This document shows positions 9,429 to 20,007 of a stretch of DNA of 64,000 nt, in pieces (position 1 is the first letter of the stretch; each line of letters starts with the position of its first letter). The notes beneath the pieces were generated by a model. That model did no database searches, was not told the DNA's origin, and saw nothing but the letters and a program-made list of their open reading frames with translations. The stretch lies in NCBI GenBank assembly GCA_023374045.1, contig CM041783.1, positions 94,275,298 to 94,339,297 of the forward strand. Reading direction: 5' to 3'. The DNA comes from Limonium bicolor. Taxonomy: Eukaryota > Streptophyta > Magnoliopsida > Caryophyllales > Plumbaginaceae. The position numbers and the translations under genes are program-made.

Positions 9429-12400
9429 TGTAACACCCCAACCGCTAATCCTATTCTTACCGTCTAATCGTCTATTAATCCTACGAGTTCGCAGCGGAAT
9501 TATTACATACTTACTACGGCGGGTGGAACAATGCCGCTAACCGCCCATACGGCTAGCTAGGCTACTAATACTTACAGTCACGGTCTGATGAACATAACGT
9601 ACCGAGCTACAAATTACTTACCAAAATACCATATACCAAATACTTACATCCTGGATCACCGAGTATTTAAAGTGTATTCAATTACAACCTTTCAAGCTTA
9701 CCAAAAGAATGAGTTTCTAAAGCTACTCATCTATACCAATGCTCCTTTCCCAATATCCAAAAAGGTGTACCCCATGGTACACCGGCTACTCAAAACTACA
9801 GCCATGTACTACTCAGTACACCCATCATAAATTCATTGTTTACAATCAAAAAGAAGATAAAGAAATAGGCTATGTCCTCAGCATCTTCATCAATCTCGAG
9901 TACCTGCGTGTAGTAAAAATGGTGCCCCAAGGGGCTCAGCAAACGCTGCATATGGACTCCGCATATACCGCGTGCTAGCTAGGGCACGCCGACTATTTGA
10001 CGTCCACTAAACATGCCATTTATTTATTGCATACATACATGCTTTTCATACAAGTTACATGCTCATACAGTTCATTACATAATCCAAGGCAACAATGTAG
10101 TAGCATACAACTTACTTACCTTCACAAGGTTAGCCAAATTATGCATCCGGGTTAATCGGAATGCTTTACTCTTTTACTCATTACTTACTTCTACTTGCAT
10201 ACAATTACTTACTTTCAATTACTTTACTTACTCATTCTTACTTACTTACTTATACTCAAGTTAAGTCGTCGGGACCTCAGGCCTTGGGGACTACACCGTC
10301 CCACATCCGGGATTTACTTGACTCACCAATCCGGGATGCTACCCACTTAAGGGATTTGGGCCGCGGACCAGTTTAAGAGTCAGGAATTGGAGCCAACCTC
10401 TCGTGACTCCGCATCCTCACGCGTGGCCGAAACTATATCGGACTTCTACTCATTCCAATTTAATTACCATTTTAAGTTAGGATGGTTAGCTTGTTAGGAA
10501 TAAGTTAGAAGTCCAAACACAATAATAACGGTCACGGAACAATACAACATACATACACACATTCATTATCATCCATACATTTCATGAATTATACAAACTA
10601 AGATTTAAGAAGAATATTCACAACATACAGCACTACATATTCACAAGTATGCATATTAACTCCGATTCGTGCATTTATCTTATTTGGTGATCAATTCGCA
10701 CACAACACACAAATCAGAGTAACCAAGATAGCATACGGGGCATGAGGAATCCATACCGTTCACCGTTATACGTAATTCCAAACGTCCTTCGATGTCACAA
10801 ATCAAGTCCTATTACATACATACAATCGAATGATTAATCTAACTATCATTACTTAACTCATACTTACTATGTTCTATACTTCTTATACTTACACATTACT
10901 TACTCATTTTTCATTACTTAAGTTTTTATTTTCTTACTTAAGGTTTGCATGCTTACACACTTGTACATATACATATATGTATGGGTATACATATACATAT
11001 ATATATACAATTATAATTTAAATTAAAATAATTTTTTTTTTTGTCAGGATTGGGCCGTCCGACCCACCGTCCGACCCAAGCCCTGGGTCGGACCATTCCA
11101 GTAAGATTCGGTTCAGAAAATTACCCTGTCGACCCAGCACTATTCCGTCCGACCCAAACCCTCTGGGTCGGACCGTTCCAGTAAGTTTTGGTCTCGAGTC
11201 TCAGCTCCGTCCGACCCAGGTCCGACTCACCGTCTGGGTCGGACGAAGTCAGAAACTTCGACTACTATTTTTTTGCCTGTCCGACCCACGTCCGATCCAC
11301 GGCCCTGGGTCGGACCATTACAGAATGTTTGATTTCGAGATTTAAGCCATGTCCGACCCACGTCCGACTCACGGCTCTGGGTCGGACCGTTACAGAATGT
11401 TTCCTGAGCCATGTCCGACCCACGTCCGACTCACGGCTCTGGGTCGGACCATTCCAGAAGGTTTATTTTCGTTTCTTAAGGCCCGTCCGACCCACGTCCG
11501 ACTCACCGTCTGGGTCGGACGGTTCCAGAACCTTGTTACAGTTTTTATTTTTCTTTCCCAATTTCACCATTGCTTCCCCAATCTTCCTACATACATCCTA
11601 ACATGTTTTTATACACTTTAAACACCCTAGATCATGCTAATTCACTTCCTAATTCATCACGCAACTCTATACTAACTTATATACACAATCCTCTTAATTT
11701 CAACTCAACACTTAACAGTTTTCTTCCCTAGTGTCTTTTGTTACAGATTTTAACTCAACACTCTCCATCTACAACTCCCTCTTCTAATGTCATTGCTAAC
11801 ACCACTAATACATTACAACTACATTAACTATCTCTCCCCATGTTCCCTCTATTTATCTATCTCAAAATCTGTTACAACCTACATTATTCACCTAGTTTAA
11901 AATTCACTAAGTGTTATAATCCTAGATAAATTTTGACATAACCTCCCCTATATTTTATACTCTCACCACATTGTTTTACTCACATCTATACTGTCTCACC
12001 TGTTTTCAACAATCAAAATACACAAGCTCCCATATACAATACCAATACTAAACAACACTAAAAACACTACAAAATTTCCTGCACACAAACACTAATCCCC
12101 AATCTGTTTTGTAACAGTTTTACATGTCTTTTAAAGCTTCAAAATACTTGTATTCTCACACATATATACTAATGCATTACCATTTTTCAATACCAATTTT
12201 CATTCCTAAAAATCTGTTACATACACAATTACAAGACTACACAAAGGTGAGTATTCCTTACCTTGTTTTGCTTCTAGTTCTTTCTTCTTCTTTTCTTCCT
12301 CTTCTTCTCTACCGGTTTTAGTAACTCAATCCTCTAACACTACAATCATTCATATACACCACTCAATATTTAAAACTAGCCCTAACCATTAATCAAGTTC

Positions 12401-13392
12401 TAATGCACATTCTAGGGTTTAGAATTTATATTACCTTGCAAGGGTTCAAATGGAGTTGGAGTGGCTCAAGAACAATATTTCCAACTCCACCAACAAGCCA
12501 AAATCGGCTAGAACAAGAGGAAGAACAAGGGTTTAGGTTATGAATCTCGTTTTGCCCATAAGGGCTAGAAAAAGATGGAGTTTTCGAAATATTTTTACCT
12601 TAGAAGAAAAGGAGAAGGAGGGCCTTCTAATGGTGGTGTTGAGACTCCAAATGGGGTATACCCTCAAAATCGAAAATGCTTGTTTTTGGATTTTGGAAAG
12701 ATGAAAATGTAGCTCTTGAGGAGGATTCCAATGGTGGTATTTTTATAATTTTTGGATGAGTTTGAGGGAGTTACAAAGGAGAGAAGTAGAGGTTTTGTGG
12801 GTTCCCTTCTTTCACCATGGAAAGGTGGAGGTTGAAGAAGAAGAGGAAAAGAGAGAGTGGGGCTGCTGCTTCACGTGAGGGAGAATAGGGAATGGAGGAG
12901 GAGAGAGAGAATAAAGTGAGGGTGGGGGTTTCTTTATTGTTTTTGTTTGTGTAAATAGAGAGGAATTAGTGAGTGAGTGAGAGGGGGGAATAGGGGGCCG
13001 GCTGGCACACCCACACACACACAATTCACTTTTTATTTTAAAAGTGGACACATAAGTTTCAGTTATTTATATTTCTACCCCACAACTTCCCGTTTTTGAC
13101 AGTTTTTACTAATTTCTCGTTTTCTTGATTTTATTGGTTCTAAAGCCTCACTAATATTTATTAATGATTATTTAGTTGACTAAAATTGTTACGAGTCTAT
13201 TTGACCCCGCTTAAAGACACGTTTTCCCGGTTACCTCGAAAAACGTGCTTTAAGGTTCGGTAATGTTTTTTAAACCGTTTTAAAGATCCGTTTTCTTCGG
13301 GATTTGTTCCCTTATGGTTATTTACACTTAATTAAGCTTCTAAATTATTTATTAGCCTAATTAATCACTATTTTTAATTACAGGGTATTTCA
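9429..13392 (-). repeat. LTR2 (complete, 3964 bp)
   Basis: Complete LTR with TGTAACACCCC at the left and CAGGGTATTTCA at the right, abutting the hAT flank. It is the 5' LTR of E1. TATA-like boxes on the minus strand lie at 13064-13071 (TATAAATA, about 320 bp into the LTR) and 11606-11613 (TATAAAAA, just before the hairpin array). Which one drives transcription is unknown. Splice donors on the minus strand lie near 12598, 12434 and 12261. Confidence 0.96.
11057..11532. repeat. LTR2 hairpin array
   Basis: Same seven-unit GTCCGACCCA/TGGGTCGGAC array as in LTR1. One unit has lost a base in the arm (CTGTCGACCC near 11128). Confidence 0.92.
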
Positions 13393-15556
13393 AGTAGACC
13401 TTGTAGCCCCTACTAATAGCAACTAGTACACCAGCTAGGGCTGTCCAAGGCGGGTCCGGTGGGGTCCCGGACCCCATAGCTTTTTTTATAAAAAACAATA
13501 ATTTTTTAAAGTATAGTTTTAAGAAAATAAAATTGAGTAAGATACTAAAAGTTGATAATAATTTAGTAGTAGGGACATGTTCCTATATGTTAGGTTGTAA
13601 GTTCAATTATTGTCGATGTTTTTTTAGGTTTTTAATGTTATGAAAAAAAAATTACTCATTTGATCCAATGAAAGTCTAGCCATGTTTATCTATTTAAAAA
13701 ACGAGTCTAATTTAGAGATACTACCTACTTATTTGAAATTTGAATATTACCTTCAAATTTAATATATATATAAATATATATATATTAATGTTGAAAAAAT
13801 TTATGACACCATATTTATATGTTACATTTAAATTTAATATATGTTAATGTCAAAAAAATTTTGGACCCCATAAGATTTATTGTCTGGGTCCGCCACGGAC
13901 ACCAAGAGCCTTCTTTTCTTTCTTTTCTTATACACGTAACTAAGAAAGAAAGAAAGAAAAAATCTGCACACTCACATGATGTAGAACAATTTGTAAATAA
14001 AAACCAAATAAGATATAGGAAGTAATCATTGCTTTTTTAGATGTTAATATAAAATGAATAAATAGTGGACTAGATTTCTCAAATCATGGACTCTCTTGCT
14101 TTTAGTATTTTCTTTTCACTAAGATTCAACAGATTCTTTTCACATAAGCTTCAACAGAGTAGAGAGAAAGTGAAGCAGCAATTGGGGTGGTCTCTGCATC
14201 TCTTCTTCCTCGTTCTTCTGCTGTCGAGCAAGAGGTGGAAAGGTAACATCTTCATCTATATTTTTACTTTTTTTATTTATTTTCTTAATATGATAATGCT
14301 TATAGTAATGTATTTGGGTTGGGGTAAAAACATCAAACTTAAAAGCATTAATTAAGTTCTACACAGCTTATTCTTCATAAATATTTTTACTTATACAACC
14401 AAACTTCATACTTGTTAATTAATTCATTATTCATATTGTCAAGTTAATTATTTGCAGAAAATTAAGTACAACAATCATCGTAGATAAATAAATATATCAA
14501 CTATCTTATGTATTATCTTCTTGATAAAGTTTTCAATTGATGTCTAAAGTTTGTAGAAATTGACAAATTGTAGTTCAAGTCCTACCAAAATTAAGAGTGT
14601 GCCTTCTTCATATAATTTGAGGAGTTTGAAATTTTGAATAATGTTAATCCCATTATTGGGTTTGTTTTGACAAGTGAAAAATATATTGTAAGAGATTTTT
14701 TATTAGAGAAAATTTGAGCTTTAAAATTTCAACTAAGGATTGATTAAAGTATGGGAAATCTTGTAATTTGAAAGAAAATCGGAGGCATGTTTCTTATCCG
14801 AATTAGTTGTTTAACTTGTTTCTATTTCGTTTGACTATCTAACTAACATCATTTTATCTAATTTCCAGATTGAATATGGTCAAAGTAAGAACAATTGATT
14901 CATTCTTCAAATCAGGGGAAATAGTAGCACTGATGAGCCACCGCAGCATAGTAATGAGCTAGTAGAAGCTCCTAGTTCTATTAACAATCATCTCTTGAAG
15001 AAGAGCCTCCTTTAAAATATCCTTGACTTGAAAAGGCTATGCGCTTGAGTCACGGATGCTCAACATGGACTACTTAATTCGCGATCTAGGTTTGTGACCC
15101 CAATTGCGAAGTATCCAATTCGTCAACATGATGATATTAGACGGCATATAAAAGCTTGGACCTTATCAATTTCAGAAGCATGAGTACCCTTTTAGTGGCA
15201 TTGTTGGTCAAAAGCAAAGGTTCCAGACATCTTGGTTTAAGATTTTTTTTTGTTGGAGTATTCTGAGGTAAAAAATGCAGTCTTTTGCCTTCCATGTTAT
15301 CTCTTCAGCAAGAGCCCATTGGGCGAACCGGATCCGACACATTTACAATCGCAGGTTTCAAAAGCTGGAAGAAGATGAACAAGGGAAAAAGGTTGTGCTT
15401 TTTTCAACCATGAAGGTACAACTCCTAGCTCAACAATAATTATTCAGTGAGATGCTATAATATTTAAGAATCGATCTTGTCACATGAGAATGTTATACAC
15501 AAAAACCTCTCAATAGATTGCAAGTAATAGATTGTGCTTGAAAACTTCAGTTGAAG
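13393..15556 (+). pseudogene. hAT flank copy 1: 5' part of a hAT-type transposase gene
   Basis: Starts right after LTR2 and matches 45078-47286. It has an AT-rich upstream part, a 5' leader, a probable intron ending ATTTCCAG at 14870 and an ATG at 14875-14877 opening MVKVRTIDSFF. Stops and indels interrupt it at once, and it then carries the zinc-finger part also seen at 46973-47245. It is cut at 15550-15557, where retrotransposon pol begins. Relative to the other two copies it has lost about 24 bp near 13940 between AACTA repeats. Confidence 0.85.
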
Positions 15557-15562
15557 ACAAAT
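15545..15562. other. junction: hAT sequence to chromovirus RNase H
   Basis: Here CTTCAGTTGAAG from the hAT gene continues as ACAAATGGCTCC from pol. The parent sequences share CTTCA...GAAG (hAT near 47275-47286, pol near 26060-26072), so the join lies in imperfect microhomology. Confidence 0.85.
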
Positions 15563-17337
15563 GGCTCCTAACTCTAAGTCGTGAGTCGGGTAATTCTCCT
15601 CATGTTTCTTCAGCTGGCGGAGGCATAAGCAACAACCTTGCCATGCTGCATGAGTACGCATCCCATTCCTTTGCCTGATGCATCACAGTACACCTCAAAT
15701 CCCTCTGTGCCCTCTGGAAGAGTAAGGACGGGCGCTGAGGTCAATGAGTCTTTCAGTTTCTGAAATGATAGCTCGCACTCGTCTGTCCATACAAACGGTG
15801 CATCTTTCTTCATCAATGTAGTCATGGGCTTGGCGACTTTCGAGAAGTCCCTTACAAATCTCCGGTAGTAACCGGCTAGACCAAGAAAGCTCCTAATGTC
15901 GGTAACAGTCTTGGGTCTAGGCCATGATCGTACAGCTTCTACTTTAGAAGGGTCAACCGAGATACCTGCGCTCGAGATGACATGTCCAAGGAATGATACC
16001 TGATCAAGCCAAAACTCGCATTTGGAGAACTTCGCATACAGCTGGTTCTCGCGCAGTGTCTCAAGCACTCTCCTCAAGTGGGTTTCATGTTCCTCTGGTG
16101 ATTTGGAATATACAAGGATGTCGTCGATGAAGACCACAACCGAAGTGTCCAACTGCTCACTGAATAGACGATTCATGAGGTCCATGAATTTTGCCGGTGC
16201 GTTTGACAAACCGAATGGCATCACTGTGAATTCGTAGTGGCCATATCTGGTACGGAATGCCGTTTTCTCGATGTCTTGTTCCTTGATTGCAATCTGATGA
16301 TACCCTGAACGGAGGTCGATCTTGGAGAAGACTGAGGCTCCTTTCAACTGGTCGAATAGGTCGTCGATACGTGGTAGTGGGTATTTATTTTTGACTGTGA
16401 CCGCATTCAGCTCGCGGTAGTCAATGCATAGTCGGAGGCTACCGTCCTTCTTCTTCACGAAGAGAACCGGTGCTCCCCAGGGTGATACGCTCGGGCGTAT
16501 AAACCCTTTGTCTAGAAGGTCTCTCAACTGTTCTTTCAATTCGGCCATCTCTGCTGGTGCCATGCGGTACGGTGCCCTAGCAATGGGACCGGTACCTGGC
16601 AATAGATCAATTTCGAATTCCACTACTCTCGGTGGTGGCATGCCGGGTAGCTTCTTAGGGAACACATCGGGATACTCGGATACAATGGGTACTTCATCAC
16701 TGAACTCTGGATCTCGCTCCAGGTCTTGTACATAACAAAGATACACCTCTTGGCCCTTTCTGAGCTCCTGGTACATAGCCATGGCAGATATAAGGGTGGT
16801 CGAAGGCTCTCTCGGTCTCTGGCGGTAAGATACGGTAACCCCAGAAGGACTCTTGAGTAGCAGACGATGCTCGGCGCAGAGGATTCTACCCTTGTGCCGC
16901 TCCAACCAATTCATCCCAATGATTACGTCGAATCCCAATCCATTGAACTCGATGAAGGAAAGGGGAAACGATTCGCCTTTGATTTGGATTGTGGCTGATT
17001 GATAGTATTTGGTGCACTTTACTCGCTCCTTCGATGGGAGAGTAACCATGAAGTTCGGTAGCTCATCTGCATCTAGCTTCAACCTCTTCACAAAGGATGG
17101 TGATACGAAAGTGTGAGAGGCGCCGGAGTCGAATAGCACATTGGCATCAATGCCATTTACTGGGAAGGTTCCCGTTAGAATGGTGCCGCTTCTGCCGGCT
17201 TGTGCTTCGGTGAGGATGCTCAGGTTACCTTCGGTACCGAGTCCACAACCTATTGGATTCACAATTGGATAAGTATTGATGGTGGACACAAGTGGAATTA
17301 AATCAACACTGCTCTTTATTGATAAACCAACCATCAT
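15557..17337 (-). pseudogene. pol: E2 truncated pol: protease, RT, part of RNase H
   Basis: Homologous to E1 pol but cut inside RNase H by the hAT junction; the rest of RNase H, integrase and chromodomain are absent. From the ATG at 17337 the protease and RT frame is open for about 570 codons: DSGA at residues 70-73, [20 protein letters not shown] at 403-406 and [10 protein letters not shown] near 550. This is the only copy with an unbroken protease-RT frame. A missing G near 15619 shifts the last codons. It can make no integrase. Confidence 0.92.
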
Positions 17338-17389
17338 ACATACCGTGTCTCTAATACACGTTACTAAAAGGTTACATGATACTAGGAAT

Positions 17390-18164
17390 TTAATATTTTC
17401 TAAAGGTAAGGTTCAGGCGTCCTGGTTTCATGTGTGTGGCATTGATTATTGCCGGCGGTGCCGTATTCAACTTGATCTTGTTGATCCTGTGATACAGCAA
17501 CCTAGAGGTTCCACCCATGATTAGGACATCTCCTGATCTCAATACCAATTTCTGTGCGAGGTCCACACGCTTCTGCTCGCTATACAGGAATACGGCGTCA
17601 TCACCAATGGACCAAGACACTACGGGCACTCCTTGTTCAAGAGATTCCGCTGTCTCGTCCTTGTCTTGGTGTAACCCAAGTCGTCCTTCCTTTTCATAGA
17701 AGTTGACGATACAAAGATCCGCTTCAAGTGCGGGGATCGGTTCAGGTTCACATTGTTGTGCAAGTTCTACTGCTTGTGTGATGAGGGTCTGAAACTCTGG
17801 TGGTATTGTCGGTGGCGTCGCTCCGTCTTGTGTTCGTGTCTCCTGGTATGTCTTGGTATAAGGATTCCAGTCCTTTCCCAAGCACACATCTTCATCTTCA
17901 GCTTCATCTTCACTCCACCGGGGAATTCGGGTGTGTAAAATCCACCTTGACCCGTTCCTAGCTCGTTGCATCGTCGGATGATTGAGATTTGTGCGTCGGG
18001 TGTCAGGTATCCCTTTAATAAAATCATACCTGGTCGGATGACCTGACACTGTTTGTTGGTGTAGTCGTGGTTGGTGATGTCGATCTCTTCTTGATTGAAG
18101 GTTACCGGTATCGGGTAACAGATACTAAAGTTCCCTATGGTTACAATTTCATCTACGGTGAGTA
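17390..18164 (-). pseudogene. E2 AlkB-like ORF
   Basis: Full span from the candidate acceptor at 18165 to TAA 17390-17392. The C-terminal catalytic half is open: LHQDKDE, SWSIGDDAVFLYSE, GGTSRLLYHRI and [10 protein letters not shown] 4-base length change near 17884-17897 shifts the frame between the N-terminal half (open from 18174) and MCLGKDWNP. The residue after the third iron-ligand His is Arg here, but Gly in E1, E3 and E4. The pol frame overlaps the ORF end in +1. Confidence 0.88.
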
Positions 18165-18286
18165 CTAGTTTCAACTACTTCATTTCATGCTTAGCGTACA
18201 TTTCATTTATTTACTCATGCATTCACTCATACAGTTACTCTACTACTAGGCATGCTATTTCAAGGATTAAAGGTTTAGGTGATTAC

Positions 18287-19781
18287 CTTGGCCGGATTTC
18301 GAACCGGGCCCATCGCGGTCAATCACATGCAGAACAGGCTGCCTCGGAGGTGCGCCTCTCTGAGGGCCCCGGGATCCCTGTCCCTGAGGTGCCTGCTGGG
18401 CCGGTGCATCGCCGGATGCCACCTCCTTGCCCTCTCTCTGCTTGTAGTTCTGGAAGGTACCTCTCTCTTTCCACTCTCTGGGCACTTGTTAGCTGTGTGT
18501 CCCAGCTTCTGGCAGTTGTAGCATTTGATCTCCCTCCCGTAGCAGTGCTTACCAGGATGGTCCTGGTTGCACTTTCTGCACACATAGGTGCGGCCGTCGG
18601 AGAAGGTTTTGGCGGCTCCGGAGCTAGAACCTGAGGTTAGAGGGTCAGCACATGTGTGCGTGGGTATACTAGAAATGATGCTTATACGATACTTATGCGA
18701 GTACGAATTGGATTAGGAATTTACCCTTTGGTGGGTGTGATCTCAGTGGCTTAGCTGCCACCGGTGCAGAATAACCAAGCTGAAGTAACTCAATGGTTTG
18801 CCCTGCTCAGCATGGGCACTGCTCTCACCCTGGGATTTCTTGTGGGATTGCTGAAAGAAATTCCCCTTTTTCTTTTTCCAGCTCTTCCCCTGGTTCTGCT
18901 CCTCAGTGCTGGTATTTTTGTTGTTAGCTTTGCGCTTCAGCGCGGTCTCTTCATCCCTTAACTGGCAAGTGATCTCAACACGAGAAGCCGCGTGATAACA
19001 CTCCTGAAATTTCAGGTATTAGCCGGGATTCTCATTTAAGGAGGAATAAAGAAGGACTCAAAGAATTCAAGGAATTTACGGAATTGAAATGATACTAAGG
19101 GTTAACCGTTATTTACCTGAAGGGAGGTAAACCTGGTATAGCCCATACCGTACCGAAGGCGATGGCTCAGACCGCCATAGAAGCGATCGACCAACACCTG
19201 GCCGGTGTATCCTAGATCGGGGAGGAGACGGAGAATGGAGGTGAAGGTGCGGTAGTACTCATCCACAGACATCTTGTCTGTCATCTTTAAGGCGTCCAGC
19301 TCTAGCCTTTTCTTTGTTTTGACATGTTCGGGGTAGTATTTGGAACGGAGGAGTGATGCGAAGGAATCCCAATCAAATGTGGGGTCGCTGACATGCTCGT
19401 GCTTCACCAGCTTCCACCAGTCCATGGCTGCATCCTTCAGATAGTAGGCTGCAACTCTGACTCGAACTCCAGCAGGAGCTTCGAGTGTTTCGAAGCCGTC
19501 TCCATCTCGGAGATGTAGGCCTCGAGCTTAGCCGGATCACTCTCGCCCCTAAAGCAAGGAGGGCGGAGCTCCGCTACAGCTTTTACCCAGTTTGCTTCTC
19601 TGGGTGGTGGGGGAGGGACTGGCCCCGCTTGAGTTTGTTGGGTTTGTTGGGATTGTTGTACAGCTTGTATTACTTGAGGTAGCATCTGCGCTACCGTGGC
19701 GGCGACGATCTCAGCTATCGTCTGCGCGCCGGGTCCGTCACTGCCCCCTCCTCTGGGGCGACCTGGACCTCTGCCTGACAT
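18287..19781 (-). pseudogene. gag: E2 gag
   Basis: Same three-exon layout: exon 1 19781-19117, exon 2 19003-18725, exon 3 18630-18287. MSGRGPGRPRGGG at the start, Gag core with MDWWKLVKHEHV, and both zinc knuckles in exon 3. A missing G near 19495 (GAAGCCGTC; E3 and E4 read GAAGGCCGTC) breaks exon 1, one base is missing near 18792 in exon 2, and a few bases are missing near 18467 in exon 3. The leader ATG is again preceded by a CAG acceptor. Confidence 0.87.
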
Positions 19782-19850
19782 CTGAATATTTAACAGTTAC
19801 ATTAGGCTTGCAAGATATGACTCAAAGGTCTTGGAATTTAAGCAAGGTAT

Positions 19851-20002
19851 CGTTCATAAGAACGTTGAGGGTATCCGTTGTTAACAACGGTAGTTCCTAG
19901 TTAGGTTTCTAGGTATCCGTCTTAAGACGGTTGAAATCCTAACTCGGTAATCTCCTATGCTCGGTACTATGGACATCAGAGCGTAACTACGCTCTGATAC
20001 CA
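19851..20002 (-). promoter_or_regulatory. E2 leader hairpins and tRNA-iMet primer site
   Basis: The same four inverted repeats as in E1, starting at 19851; primer site at 19991-20002. Sequence conserved with E1. Confidence 0.83.
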
Positions 20003-20007
20003 CTTTT

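Larger units (their letters stand above)
1..13392 (-). mobile_element. E1: full-length AlkB-carrying Ty3/gypsy chromovirus
   Basis: The element reads from right to left: 5' LTR 9429-13392, tRNA-iMet primer site, gag, AlkB ORF, protease-RT-RNase H-integrase-chromodomain, polypurine tract and 3' LTR (ending at 2877, cut by the window edge). The integrase C-terminus resembles the chromodomain tail of the Tekay/Del clade. The LTRs have TG...CA ends. The bases after the 5' LTR are AGTAG; the matching duplication on the other side lies outside the window, so the target site cannot be confirmed. A few indels break the frames, so this copy as written is not autonomous. Confidence 0.93.
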
